Shown here one piece after another: positions 46,076 through 55,631 of a stretch of 64,000 bases of DNA. The notes beneath the pieces were generated by a model. The model saw only the letters and a list, made by a program, of their open reading frames with translations, was not told where the DNA came from and made no database searches. The translations under genes and the position numbers were made by a program. The DNA lies in NCBI RefSeq assembly GCF_002939985.1, contig NZ_MDFM01000019.1, positions 33,700-97,699 on the forward strand, given 5' to 3'. Position 1 is the stretch's first letter; each line of letters starts with the position of its first letter. Origin of the DNA: Xanthomonas hortorum pv. cynarae (GTDB lineage: Bacteria > Pseudomonadota > Gammaproteobacteria > Xanthomonadales > Xanthomonadaceae).

Positions 46076-47593
46076 TTATTCCACCACCACCGGAATCTTG
46101 CCGATGCGCGACTGCCACAAACGCGGCCCGGTCTTGTGCACCGACTCGCCGGTGGAATCCACAGCAACCGTGACCGGCATGTCCTTGACCTCGAATTCGT
46201 AGATCGCTTCCATGCCCAGATCTTCGAACGCCAGCACGCGCGCGGCCTTGATCGCCTTGGACACCAGATATGCCGAGCCGCCGACTGCCATCAGATAGAC
46301 GGCCTTGTTGTCGCGGATCGCATCGATCGCCGCATCGCCGCGCTCGGACTTGCCGACCATGCCGAGCAGGCCGGTTTGTTCCAGCATCTGGCGGGTGAAC
46401 TTGTCCATGCGGGTGGCAGTGGTCGGGCCGGCCGGGCCGACCACTTCGTCGCGCACCGGGTCGACCGGGCCGACGTAGTAGATGAAGCGGTTGGTGAAAT
46501 CGACCGGCAAGGTTTCGCCCTTGTTGAGCATGTCGATCATGCGCTTGTGCGCGGCGTCGCGGCCGGTCAGCAGCTTGCCGTTGAGCAGCACCACTTCGCC
46601 TGGCTTGAAGCTGGCGACTTCCTCGCGGGTGATGGTGTCCAGGTTGACCCGGCGCGCGTTGGTCGGGTTGTAGGTGAGCTTGGGCCAGTCTTCCAGCGAC
46701 GGCGGATCCAGCATCACCGGGCCGCTGCCGTCCAGGGTGAAGTGCGCGTGGCGGGTGGCGGCGCAGTTGGGAATCAGCGCCACCGGCAGGTTGGCGGCGT
46801 GGGTCGGGTAATCCTTGACCTTGATGTCCAGCACCGTGGTCAGGCCGCCCAGGCCCTGCGCGCCGATGCCGAGCGCGTTGACCTTTTCGTACAGCTCCAG
46901 CCGCAGTTCTTCGGCGCGATTGGAGGCACCGCGCGCCTGCAGATCGACGATGTCGATCGGCTCCATCAACGCTTCTTTGGCCAGCAGCATGGCCTTTTCG
47001 GCGGTGCCGCCGATGCCGATGCCGAGCATGCCCGGCGGGCACCAGCCGGCGCCCATGGTCGGCACGGTCTTGAGCACCCAGTCGACGATGGAGTCGGACG
47101 GATTGAGCATGGCGAACTTGCTCTTGGCCTCCGAGCCGCCGCCCTTGGCCGCGACGATCACCTCGACATGGTGGCCGGGCACAATCTTGGTGTTGACCAC
47201 CGCAGGCGTGTTGTCCTTGGTGTTCTGCCGCGTGCCGGCCGGGTCGGCCAGCACGCTGGCGCGCAGCTTGTTGTCGGGGTGGTTGTAGGCGCGGCGCACG
47301 CCTTCGTTGACCATGTCTTCCACACCCATGGTGGCGTCGTCCCAGCGCACCTGCATGCCGATTTCCAGGAACACGGTAACGATGCCGGTGTCCTGGCAGA
47401 TCGGGCGATGGCCTTCGGCGCACATGCGCGAGTTGATCAGGATCTGCGCGATGGCGTCCTTGGCGGCCGGCGACTCTTCGCGCTCGTAAGCGGCGGACAG
47501 ATTCTTGATGTAGTCGACCGGGTGGTAATAGCTGATGTACTGCAGCGCGTCGGCGACGGACTGGATGAGGTCTTCCTGCTTGATCGAGGTCAC
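46076..47593 (-). CDS. Class I (iron-sulfur) fumarate hydratase
   Basis: 505 residues from the GTG at 47593 (MTSIKQEDL), my preferred start because the upstream frame is not protein-like; the Shine-Dalgarno match is weak. The [4Fe-4S] ligands are in CQDTG, in PNCAATRHAHFT and in a further Cys in AGWCPPG. It interconverts fumarate and malate in the TCA cycle and is oxygen-sensitive. It is unrelated to class II FumC. Confidence 0.93.
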   Translation of the reverse strand: MTSIKQEDLIQSVADALQYISYYHPVDYIKNLSAAYEREESPAAKDAIAQILINSRMCAEGHRPICQDTGIVTVFLEIGMQVRWDDATMGVEDMVNEGVRRAYNHPDNKLRASVLADPAGTRQNTKDNTPAVVNTKIVPGHHVEVIVAAKGGGSEAKSKFAMLNPSDSIVDWVLKTVPTMGAGWCPPGMLGIGIGGTAEKAMLLAKEALMEPIDIVDLQARGASNRAEELRLELYEKVNALGIGAQGLGGLTTVLDIKVKDYPTHAANLPVALIPNCAATRHAHFTLDGSGPVMLDPPSLEDWPKLTYNPTNARRVNLDTITREEVASFKPGEVVLLNGKLLTGRDAAHKRMIDMLNKGETLPVDFTNRFIYYVGPVDPVRDEVVGPAGPTTATRMDKFTRQMLEQTGLLGMVGKSERGDAAIDAIRDNKAVYLMAVGGSAYLVSKAIKAARVLAFEDLGMEAIYEFEVKDMPVTVAVDSTGESVHKTGPRLWQSRIGKIPVVVE

Positions 47594-47857
47594 GGCTGGC
47601 TCTACGGCTGGCGGGGGCAATCCGGGCATTTTAGTCCAAACTTCCAGCGCGTCCTGCGGCCGCGTCAATGGCTGCGATTGACCAGGCCAAGGATTGCGTG
47701 GCGCCCGACCCAACGCCCGGGTGCCCTGAGATACACCGGCCGCACCGATTTGCGAGTGCGCAGTCAGCGACAGAGCAGCTATCGCGCGCCAATGCAGGGA
47801 TGCGCACTGGCGCCTTCCAACACTTCACGCCTACGCAAAGCGCTGCACACTAGTGCG

Positions 47858-49738
47858 ATGTCAGCATCCCGTTCCGGCGCCACCGCGCCCGCCGCACCCC
47901 GTGCCGGCCCCACCCTGCGCGAGCGCTTGAATGCGTTGCGTAACCTGCCACCGTTTCTGCGCCAGATCTGGCAGACCAGCCGCTGGCTGAGCGCCAGCAG
48001 CATCGGCCTGCGCGTGCTGCGCGCGTTGATGCCGGTGGCTTCGCTGTATATCGGCAAATTGATCATCGACGAGGCGATCCATCTGGTTGGCCAACCGCCG
48101 GCCTTCGATTCGCTGACCCAGGCGCTGAGCAGCGGACGTCTGAACCGGCTGCTGGAATTGCTGGCGCTGGAACTGGCGCTGGCGATCGGCTCGGACCTGC
48201 TCGGCCGGCTGGTCGGCTACGCCGATGCGCTGCTGTCGGAGTTGTTCAACAACGCCGCCAGCGTGCGCCTGATGGAACACGCCGCGCAGCTGGACCTGGA
48301 GGACTTCGAAGACCCCGACCGGCAGGACAAGCTGGATCGCGCGCGGCGCCAGACCATGAACCGCATGAACCTGATGAGCCAGTTGTTCGGCCAGGTGCAG
48401 GACGCCATTACCGTGGTCAGCCTGGCGGTGGGTCTGGTGGTGTATGCGCCATGGTTGATCCTGCTGCTGGCGATCGCCCTGATCCCGGCCTTCATCGGCG
48501 AGGCGCATTTCAATGCGCTGGGCTACTCGCTCAACTTCCAGTGGACGCCGGAGCGGCGCCAGCTCGATTACCTGCGCCAGGTCGGCGCCAGCGTCGAGAC
48601 CGCAAAAGAAGTCAAGATCCTCAACCTGCACCGCTTTTTGATCGCACGCTATCGCCGGCTGGCCGACAAGTTCTTCCAGGCCAATCGCGCATTGGCGCGC
48701 AAGCGTGCGTTGTGGGGCGCGCTACTGGCTGCGCTGGGCACCTTGGGCTATTACATGGCCTATGGCTATATCGCCTGGCGCACCGTGCGCGGCGATTTCA
48801 GCATCGGCGATCTGACCTTTCTGGCCGGCAGTTTCCTGCGCCTGCGCCAGTTGCTGGAAGGCCTGCTGATCGGGTTTTCGCAGGTCGCCGGGCAGGCCTT
48901 GTATCTGGACGATCTGTATTCGTTCTTCAACATCGTGCCGGAAATCCGCTCGCGCCCGAATGCGCTGCCGGTGCCGCGACCGATCCGCCAGGGCTTCGTG
49001 TTCGAGGATGTGGGTTTTCGCTATCCGGATGCCGAACAATGGACCGTGCGGCACCTGGATTTCGAGCTACGGGCGGGCGAAGTGCTGGCGCTGGTCGGCG
49101 AAAACGGCGCCGGCAAGACCACCCTGGTCAAGCTGCTGGCGCGGCTGTACGACCCGGACGAAGGCCGCATCCTGCTCGATGGGCAGGACCTGCGCGATTA
49201 CGATCTGGACGATCTGCGCGCCAACCTGGGCGTGATCTTTCAGGACTTCGTGCGCTACCACCTGAGCGTGGGCGAGAACATTGGCGTCGGCCAGGTCGAT
49301 GCCATGGGCGATGCACCGCGCATCCGCGCCGCCGCCCAGCGCGCGATGGCCGGCGAGCTCATCGACAGCCTGCCCGATGGCTACGATCAATTGATCGGCC
49401 GACGCTTCAAGAACAGCGTGGATCTGTCCGGCGGGCAATGGCAGAAGATCGCCATCGCACGCGCCTACATGCGCGATGCGCAGCTGATGATCCTGGACGA
49501 ACCCACCGCCGCACTGGATGCACGCAGCGAGTTCGAGGTATTCCAGCGTTTCAAGGAATTGTCGGACAACCGCACTGCGGTGCTGATCTCGCACCGCTTC
49601 TCCAGCGTGCGCATGGCCGACCGCATCCTGGTGCTGGCCGCTGGCCGCATCGAGGCCAACGGCACGCATGCGGAGTTGATGGCGCAGGGAGGCCGGTATG
49701 CGGAGTTGTTCGAGCTGCAGGCGGCGGGGTATCGGTGA
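47858..49738 (+). CDS. ABC exporter, fused membrane and ATPase domains
   Basis: 626 residues. The N-terminal membrane domain (residues about 30-330, six helices) precedes an ATPase domain with Walker A GENGAGKTT, Q-loop VIFQDF, signature LSGGQ, Walker B LMILDEPTAALD and switch His in ISHRF. It is a half-transporter that would act as a dimer to export a lipid, peptide or drug. Coupling helix segments suggest the lipid/drug group. Substrate unknown. Confidence 0.9.
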   Translation: MSASRSGATAPAAPRAGPTLRERLNALRNLPPFLRQIWQTSRWLSASSIGLRVLRALMPVASLYIGKLIIDEAIHLVGQPPAFDSLTQALSSGRLNRLLELLALELALAIGSDLLGRLVGYADALLSELFNNAASVRLMEHAAQLDLEDFEDPDRQDKLDRARRQTMNRMNLMSQLFGQVQDAITVVSLAVGLVVYAPWLILLLAIALIPAFIGEAHFNALGYSLNFQWTPERRQLDYLRQVGASVETAKEVKILNLHRFLIARYRRLADKFFQANRALARKRALWGALLAALGTLGYYMAYGYIAWRTVRGDFSIGDLTFLAGSFLRLRQLLEGLLIGFSQVAGQALYLDDLYSFFNIVPEIRSRPNALPVPRPIRQGFVFEDVGFRYPDAEQWTVRHLDFELRAGEVLALVGENGAGKTTLVKLLARLYDPDEGRILLDGQDLRDYDLDDLRANLGVIFQDFVRYHLSVGENIGVGQVDAMGDAPRIRAAAQRAMAGELIDSLPDGYDQLIGRRFKNSVDLSGGQWQKIAIARAYMRDAQLMILDEPTAALDARSEFEVFQRFKELSDNRTAVLISHRFSSVRMADRILVLAAGRIEANGTHAELMAQGGRYAELFELQAAGYR

Positions 49739-49742
49739 GGCG

Positions 49743-49866
49743 GGGATTCGGGATTCGGGATTGGAGATTTGGGATTGGCCTGAGCTGCCGGTCCATCGCG
49801 GGCCCGAGAACGTCCAGGCCCCAAGGATCCGCTCTTGCGAATCACCAATCCCGACTCCCGAATCCC
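49743..49866. repeat. GGGATTCGG-type inverted repeat
   Basis: Left arm 49743-49764 (three gggatt units, gggattcgggattcgggatt then gg) is complementary to 49845-49866 with one mismatch, separated by 80 bases. A weak piece of the same unit (atccaatcccgaatccc) occurs near 24741-24757. Confidence 0.75.
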
Positions 49867-49946
49867 GGCCACCTAAATGAGAGTTCATCTCATTTGACCG
49901 GCTTGAGGTAGAATTGGCAGGTACTCTTCCCACGACACTCACCGGC

Positions 49947-50726
49947 ATGTCTTCCGCTTTCGGCGCCCAAACGGTGCTCGAGGTCCGTCACTGGACCGAC
50001 GCCTACTTCAGCTTCACCACGACCCGCGATGCCGGTTTCCGTTTCGAGAACGGCCAATTCGTGATGATCGGCCTGGAAACCGAGACGCGCCCGTTGCTGC
50101 GTGCGTACTCGATTGCCAGCGCCAACTGGGAAGAGCATCTGGAGTTCTTCAGCATCAAGGTGCCGGACGGCCCGCTGACCTCGCGGCTGCAGCACATCAA
50201 ACCGGGCGATCAGGTGCTGGTCGGCAAGAAGCCCACCGGCACGCTGCTGATCAGCGATCTGCACCCTGGGCGCAACCTGTACCTGCTGGGCACCGGCACC
50301 GGCCTGGCGCCGTGGCTGTCGGTAATCAAGGATCCGGAAACCTACGAACGCTTTGACAAGGTGATCCTGACCCAGGGCGTGCGGTTTGTGCAGGATCTGG
50401 CCTACCGCGACTATTTCGAGCGCGAGCTGCCGCAGCATGAGTTTCTCGGCGACCTCCTGCGCGACAAGTTGCTGTACTACCCGGCGGTGACGCGCGAAGC
50501 ATTCACCAACCAGGGCCGCCTGACCGAGCTGATGGAAGACGGCCGCATGCAGCAGACGCTGGGCTTGCCGCCGCTGGATCCGGCCAACGACCGCTTCATG
50601 ATCTGCGGCAGCCCGCAGATGCTGGCTGACCTGCGCAACGTGCTGGATGCGCGCGGCTTCGAAACCTCGCCACGCATCGGCACGCCGGGGCATTACGTCT
50701 TCGAGCGCGCGTTCGTCGAGAAGTGA
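49947..50726 (+). CDS. fpr: Ferredoxin-NADP reductase
   Basis: 259 residues from the ATG at 49947. The FAD-binding RAYSIAS and the NADP-binding GTGTGLAPWLSV are clear, followed by MICGSPQML and a C-terminal segment ending in HYVFERAFVEK. It passes electrons between NADPH and ferredoxin or flavodoxin, often under oxidative stress. Placed beside other redox genes, but I see no SoxR box here. Confidence 0.93.
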   Translation: MSSAFGAQTVLEVRHWTDAYFSFTTTRDAGFRFENGQFVMIGLETETRPLLRAYSIASANWEEHLEFFSIKVPDGPLTSRLQHIKPGDQVLVGKKPTGTLLISDLHPGRNLYLLGTGTGLAPWLSVIKDPETYERFDKVILTQGVRFVQDLAYRDYFERELPQHEFLGDLLRDKLLYYPAVTREAFTNQGRLTELMEDGRMQQTLGLPPLDPANDRFMICGSPQMLADLRNVLDARGFETSPRIGTPGHYVFERAFVEK

Positions 50727-50758
50727 TGCGGCGCGCGGAGTAGCCGCCACCGCACCGT

Positions 50759-50865
50759 CGTAGGAGCGCACCTGGGCGCGATGAAGCAGTCCCGGTAACG
50801 CTTCATACTTGGCGTACGCCTCACATCATCGGTAACGCTTCATCGCGCCCGGGTGCGCTCCTACG
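50759..50865. repeat. GTAG-type REP pair (REPIN-like)
   Basis: Left arm cgtaggagcgcacctgggcg and on to 50787 is complementary to 50837-50865 with one mismatch. Both ends begin with GTAG, the hallmark of Stenotrophomonas/Xanthomonas REPs mobilised by RAYT transposases. The spacer contains a direct repeat cggtaacgcttcat (50793-50806 and 50830-50843). Confidence 0.85.
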
Positions 50866-50884
50866 ATCCAGGCGCGTTCAAAAG

Positions 50885-51382
50885 TTAGGCGTGCGTTTGC
50901 GCGCCCAGCGCGCGCTCGATATCTGCAGCCAACGCTTCCGGCTTGGTGGTCGGCGCATAACGCTCCAACACGCGGCCATCGCGCCCGATCAGGAACTTGG
51001 TGAAATTCCACTTGATCGCCTCCGAACCCAGGACGCCGCGTTGTTCGTGCTTGAGGTGCTGCCACAGCGGATGCGCGCCACTGCCATTGACCTCGATCTT
51101 CTCGGCCAGCGGAAAATCCACCGAATAATCGAGCGAGCAGAACTGGCGGATCTGCGCCGCATCGCCCGGCTCCTGATGGCCGAACTGATCGCACGGGAAT
51201 CCGATCACCACCAAGCCACGTTCGCGATAGCGCTGCCACAGCGCCTGCAGGCCTGCGTATTGCGGGGTAAAGCCGCATTTCGAAGCGACATTGACCACCA
51301 GCAGCACCTTGCCGGCATAGTCGCGCATCGACTGCGTGCGACCGTCCAGGTCGGTGAATTCGAACGTGGAGATGTCGCTCAT
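50885..51382 (-). CDS. Glutathione peroxidase family protein
   Basis: 165 residues. Peroxidatic Cys36 in NVASKCGFTPQY, Gln66 in FPCDQFG and the WNFTKF motif form the catalytic group; cysteine replaces selenocysteine. The usual FPCNQF reads FPCDQF. It reduces hydroperoxides, in bacteria usually with thioredoxin. Confidence 0.92.
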   Translation of the reverse strand: MSDISTFEFTDLDGRTQSMRDYAGKVLLVVNVASKCGFTPQYAGLQALWQRYRERGLVVIGFPCDQFGHQEPGDAAQIRQFCSLDYSVDFPLAEKIEVNGSGAHPLWQHLKHEQRGVLGSEAIKWNFTKFLIGRDGRVLERYAPTTKPEALAADIERALGAQTHA

Positions 51383-51877
51383 GGCGTGCTCGGATGCTCA
51401 GGGAAACTGCAGCGTAGCCCAGCTGTCGACATTGCGGCACTGCATCGCACTGCGCGTGCTCAGCACGCGCGCGCCAGCAGAAAGGCGCGACAGATCGACG
51501 CTCTGTTGGGGCCATCCCCACATTTCATCCAATGTCACCGAATCATTGTTGGCGCCGCAGGTGAAACGCCAGGCGGCCCCACAAACGAACGAGACCCAAG
51601 CGAGCCATCATTAGACCAGCCCAGATGGTGCACCTCGCCGCAGCGTTTGACTACGGCATTTCACGGTAACGCAGCGTCTTGTGAGTCGCGGTCCAGCGGC
51701 GCCAGCTAACGGCAGAGCCCGCGTGCACTGCCGCCGGCCAGCTGGTCGAGCTCGGCCTTGTCCACCGGCGACGTTCGCGGATTGGCTACACGATGACCCT
51801 ATAGCCATGCCTTTTGTCACACGCCTGTCCGACCCGGCTGGGTTAGCCTCGGGGGTTCGCACTTTGGAGCCACTCTC
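51383..51877. other. Intergenic region before M3 peptidase
   Basis: This 495-base gap between divergent genes has no supported coding region. A small hairpin gcgcgtg/cacgcgc lies at 51452-51470. It should contain the promoters of both flanking genes, which I cannot place. Confidence 0.4.
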
Positions 51878-54076
51878 TTGACCACCCGTCTCGCCTTTGC
51901 CCTGGCCGCTTCCCTGGGACTCGCCATGCCGTCCTACAGCATCGCCGCACCTGCCGCCACGCAGGCCGCCACCCAAGCCAACCCCTTTTTTGCCGACAGC
52001 ACGTTGCCGCTGCACTACCCGCAGTTCGACAAGATCACCGACAGCGATTTTGCTCCCGCCTTCGACGCCGGCATGGCCGAGCAGTTGAAGGAAGTGGAAA
52101 AGATCGCCAACCAGAAGGCCAAGCCGAGCTTCGACAACACCATCATTGCGCTGGAAAAAAGCGGCGCCACGCTCGATCGCGCCACCACGGTGTTCTTCAA
52201 CCTGGTCGGTGCCGACACCAACGATGCGCGCAAGAAACTGCAGGCCGATTATTCGGCGAAATTCGCCGCGCACCGCGACGCGATCTCGCTCAATAGCAAG
52301 CTGTTTGCACGCATCCAGACCTTGTACGACCAACGCAGCAAGCTGGGCCTGGATGCGCAAGGCCTGCGCCTGGTCGAGAAGTACCACAGCGACTTCGTGC
52401 GCGATGGCGCCAAGCTCTCCGATGCCGACAAGACCACGCTCAAGGCGATGAATGCCGAGCTGGCCAACCTGGGCACCACCTTCAGCCAGAACGTGCTGGC
52501 CGAAGTGAATGCCGCCGCCGTCGTCGTCGATGACGTCAAGCAGCTCGATGGCCTGTCAGACGAGCAGATTGCCTCCGCCGCCGAAGCCGCCAAGGCGCGC
52601 AAGCTCGACGGCAAGTACGTGATTGCGCTGCTCAACACCACCGGCCAGCCGCCGCTGACCCAGCTGAAGAATCGCGAACTGCGCAAGAAGATCTACGACG
52701 CTTCGGTGTCGCGTGGCAGCCACGGCGGCCAGTACGACAACACCGCGCTGGTCGCACGCATCATGAAGCTGCGCGCCGACAAGGCCAAGCTGCTCGGCTT
52801 CCCCACCTACGCCGCCTATTCGCTGGAAAACCAGACCGCCAAGACCCCGGAAGCGGTCAACGCGATGTTGGGCAAGCTGGCACCGGCCGCAGTAGCCAAC
52901 GCCAAGCGCGAAGCGGCCGATCTGCAGGCGATGATCGACAAGGAACAAAATGCCGCACGCAAGCCCACCTTCAAGCTCGAAGCATGGGATTGGGCCTACT
53001 ACAGCGAGAAGGTGCGCCAGGCCAAGTACAACTTCGACGAGTCGCAGCTCAAGCCGTATTTCGAGCTGAAGAACGTGCTGGAAAACGGCGTGTTCTATGC
53101 GGCCAATCAGGAATACGGCCTGACCTTCAAGCAGCGCACCGACCTGCCCACCTATCGCGACGACATCACCGTCTACGACGTGTTCGATGCCGACGGCAAG
53201 CAGCTGGCGATCTTCATCGCCGACATGTACGCACGCGAATCCAAGCGCGGCGGCGCGTGGATGAACTCGTATGTATCGCAATCGGATCTGACCGGTTTCA
53301 AGCCGGTGGTGGCCAATCACCTCAACATTCCCAAACCGCCGGCCGGCCAGCCCACGTTGCTGACCTGGGATGAAGTGACCACCATGTTCCATGAGTTCGG
53401 CCATGCGCTGCACGGCATGTTCTCGGACGTCAAATACCCGTATTTCTCCGGCACCAGCGTGCCGCGCGACTTCGTCGAGTTCCCCTCGCAGGTCAACGAA
53501 ATGTGGGCCGATGAGCCGACCATCCTCAAGAACTACGCCAAGCATTACCAGAACGGCACGCCGATGCCGCAGGCGCTGCTGGACAAGGTGATTGCGGCCT
53601 CCAAGTTCAACCAGGGCTTTGCCACCACCGAGTATCTGGGTGCGGCGATGCTGGATCAGAACTGGCACCAACTCAGCGCCAACCAGGTGCCCGACGCAGC
53701 CGGCGTGATGGCCTTCGAAGCCAAGGCGCTGCAGCAGGACGGCATTGCCTACGCACCGGTGCCGCCGCGCTACAAGACCCCGTATTTCAGCCACATCATG
53801 GGCGGTTATGCGGCCGGCTATTACGCCTACATCTGGTCCGAAGTGCTGGATGCCAACACCCAGCAGTGGTTCAAGCAGCATGGCGGGCTGAGCCGCACCA
53901 ATGGCGATCGGTTTCGCCAGACCCTGCTCGCGCGCGGTGGCAGCGTGGATGCGATGGAGCTGTTCCAGAACTTCGCCGGGCATGCGCCGCAGATCGAGCC
54001 CCTGCTCGAAAAGCGCGGCCTGAGCGCGCAAGGCGGCGATGGCGCTACGCCGGAAGCACCGCAGTCCAAGCCGTAA
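51878..54076 (+). CDS. dcp: Exported M3-family peptidyl-dipeptidase (Dcp-like)
   Basis: 732 residues from a TTG start with TGGAG eight bases upstream. A Sec signal (residues about 1-24) is followed by the helical M3 body and the zinc site HEFGH (about 505-509) with Glu nearby in PSQVNEMWADEP. E. coli Dcp removes C-terminal dipeptides; the signal peptide here puts the enzyme in the periplasm. A clear terminator follows. Confidence 0.9.
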   Translation: MTTRLAFALAASLGLAMPSYSIAAPAATQAATQANPFFADSTLPLHYPQFDKITDSDFAPAFDAGMAEQLKEVEKIANQKAKPSFDNTIIALEKSGATLDRATTVFFNLVGADTNDARKKLQADYSAKFAAHRDAISLNSKLFARIQTLYDQRSKLGLDAQGLRLVEKYHSDFVRDGAKLSDADKTTLKAMNAELANLGTTFSQNVLAEVNAAAVVVDDVKQLDGLSDEQIASAAEAAKARKLDGKYVIALLNTTGQPPLTQLKNRELRKKIYDASVSRGSHGGQYDNTALVARIMKLRADKAKLLGFPTYAAYSLENQTAKTPEAVNAMLGKLAPAAVANAKREAADLQAMIDKEQNAARKPTFKLEAWDWAYYSEKVRQAKYNFDESQLKPYFELKNVLENGVFYAANQEYGLTFKQRTDLPTYRDDITVYDVFDADGKQLAIFIADMYARESKRGGAWMNSYVSQSDLTGFKPVVANHLNIPKPPAGQPTLLTWDEVTTMFHEFGHALHGMFSDVKYPYFSGTSVPRDFVEFPSQVNEMWADEPTILKNYAKHYQNGTPMPQALLDKVIAASKFNQGFATTEYLGAAMLDQNWHQLSANQVPDAAGVMAFEAKALQQDGIAYAPVPPRYKTPYFSHIMGGYAAGYYAYIWSEVLDANTQQWFKQHGGLSRTNGDRFRQTLLARGGSVDAMELFQNFAGHAPQIEPLLEKRGLSAQGGDGATPEAPQSKP

Positions 54077-54096
54077 TCGGACTTGCGAAAATCAAG

Positions 54097-54127
54097 ACGC
54101 CGCCCGGAGCGATCCGGGCGGCGTTTT
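54097..54127 (+). terminator. Rho-independent terminator after M3 peptidase
   Basis: A 12-base-pair GC-rich stem acgccgcccgga/tccgggcggcgt with loop gcga and a TTT run. Confidence 0.9.
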
Positions 54128-54169
54128 CATGTGTGCGATGGCGCGTGTGGCGGGGCAGATCCGTATCGA

Positions 54170-54670
54170 TCAGAGCTCGACCGCGTCCACACCATCGAGC
54201 AGTTTTCTCAGCAATTTCTCCAGGCGCACCTGCTCGGCTTCGCTCATGCCGGCAGTTTCTGCATTTAACAACGTGCAGGCATCGGGAAGTAGATTCTTGA
54301 TCAAGGCCAGGCCTGCAGGCTGCAGCGTCAGCACGATCTTGCGCCGGTCGTCGGGGCTGCTGCCGCGCGCGATCAGTCCCTTTTCGCAGAGCTGATCGGT
54401 GAGCCGGGTGATGTTGGCCGGCTTCTCGCTGGCCGCTTCGGCCACTTCGGTAGGCGTGATGGCCTGCTCCGGCGTGCCGTAGAGCATCATCAGAATTTCG
54501 TATTCCGGTGGACTGATTCCGTAAGGCTTCAGCCGCACGGAGCCCTGCGTATGCAATCGCTTGTAGAGATGCTTGATCAACCTCACCAGGACAGCCGGCT
54601 CCCGCGGGAACGCCGGGTAACGCACGCAAGTGTGGTCCACGCGACTTGCGGTTGGATCGAAACTGCTCAT
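54170..54670 (-). CDS. MarR-family transcriptional regulator
   Basis: 166 residues with the winged-helix core: LKPYGISPPEYEILMMLYG, ITPTEVAEAASEKPANITRLTDQLCEKGLI and the wing DDRRKIVLTLQPAG. It is a dimeric repressor usually released by a phenolic or lipophilic ligand. A palindrome tgaatggc-caa-gccattca lies at 54693-54711, 23 bases upstream of its start, and is a good candidate for its own operator. Confidence 0.9.
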   Translation of the reverse strand: MSSFDPTASRVDHTCVRYPAFPREPAVLVRLIKHLYKRLHTQGSVRLKPYGISPPEYEILMMLYGTPEQAITPTEVAEAASEKPANITRLTDQLCEKGLIARGSSPDDRRKIVLTLQPAGLALIKNLLPDACTLLNAETAGMSEAEQVRLEKLLRKLLDGVDAVEL

Positions 54671-54692
54671 ATCACCCGTTCGATTACATTAC

Positions 54693-54711
54693 TGAATGGC
54701 CAAGCCATTCA
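54693..54711. promoter_or_regulatory. Candidate MarR operator
   Basis: Perfect 8-base half-sites tgaatggc and gccattca separated by caa, between the MarR gene start (54670) and the end of the DUF3298 gene (54737). Confidence 0.5.
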
Positions 54712-54736
54712 ATCACATCATCTGCGGGGTGACATC

Positions 54737-55582
54737 TCAGCGAGCGAAGAGATGTACATATTCCGGCGCGATCCACGGTAACAATGTGGCTGCCGAGACC
54801 TGCGCTATCTGCGTGCCATCCGAGTATGGTCCCACCTGATACGGCGGAAACACGAAGCGCAGCGCAGCGATCTGCCCGGCAGGATTGAGCACCGGCACGA
54901 ACTGGGCAAAGTTGTCGACCTGTGCCGCCGTGCCTTCGGCAATCATGCGGTCTGCCGAGGCGACCTGCTCGGCCTGATCCTCGACCGGCACGCGATCGGC
55001 TTCCACACGCTGGGCGGCGGCATTGTGCAACTGCGCGGCGACCTCGCGTGCGATCTTTTCCCAGCCCGCCGGGTCGGGAATCAGCGCCTGCGCCGTCAGT
55101 TGCTTGCGCTCCTTGACCAACCACACGAAGCGCGCCACCAGCGGCTCGCCGTGCGCACCGCCGGTGTAGCGGCTGCCATCGGCAGATACCACGATCAGGT
55201 CGGCGGTCTGCAGCACGGTCTCGAATGCCAGCGACAGCTCGTAAGGCGCGGCCGGTTTGTCGTTGCCAAGACCAGCGACGGCCTCCATCAATTCGGCACG
55301 CGCATCCTGTGAATAGCTGCGGATCAGTGCGGCCAGTTCCGGGTACGCGTCCAACCCGCGCGGATAGCTGATGCCGACCATGTAGGCAGGCGCATGCTCG
55401 ATCACATCTTCCAATGGGCCACTCTGCACGACGACGGGCTCCGGAGGCGGCATCGCCTGCGCTGTTGCGTCCGCTGCCGGCTCCGTCGTTTCTGCCGTTG
55501 TAGGTGCGCGCTGTGTACACCCTGCCAGCAGAGCCAGCATCAGCACGCCCCGCATTCCATTCACTGCAAACAACCGCCCCAT
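54737..55582 (-). CDS. DUF3298 lipoprotein
   Basis: 281 residues with a lipobox (LLAGC, Cys near 22) and a Pro/Thr/Ala-rich linker. The C-terminal domain has YTGGAHGEP and YQVGPYSDG, the DUF3298 marks (RsiV-like beta domain). It is anchored in a membrane facing the periplasm; function unknown. RsiV-type domains can bind lysozyme, but this is not shown here. Confidence 0.8.
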   Translation of the reverse strand: MGRLFAVNGMRGVLMLALLAGCTQRAPTTAETTEPAADATAQAMPPPEPVVVQSGPLEDVIEHAPAYMVGISYPRGLDAYPELAALIRSYSQDARAELMEAVAGLGNDKPAAPYELSLAFETVLQTADLIVVSADGSRYTGGAHGEPLVARFVWLVKERKQLTAQALIPDPAGWEKIAREVAAQLHNAAAQRVEADRVPVEDQAEQVASADRMIAEGTAAQVDNFAQFVPVLNPAGQIAALRFVFPPYQVGPYSDGTQIAQVSAATLLPWIAPEYVHLFAR

Positions 55583-55631
55583 CCCACCTGCCCCTCATCG
55601 AAGTCACGCTGCAAAGACACGCTGCCGGCGA

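Noticed and set aside
46022..47857. Extension of the ABC exporter frame about 600 codons upstream
   Set aside because: It lies opposite the fumarase gene and has no membrane or ATPase character; the transporter starts at 47858.
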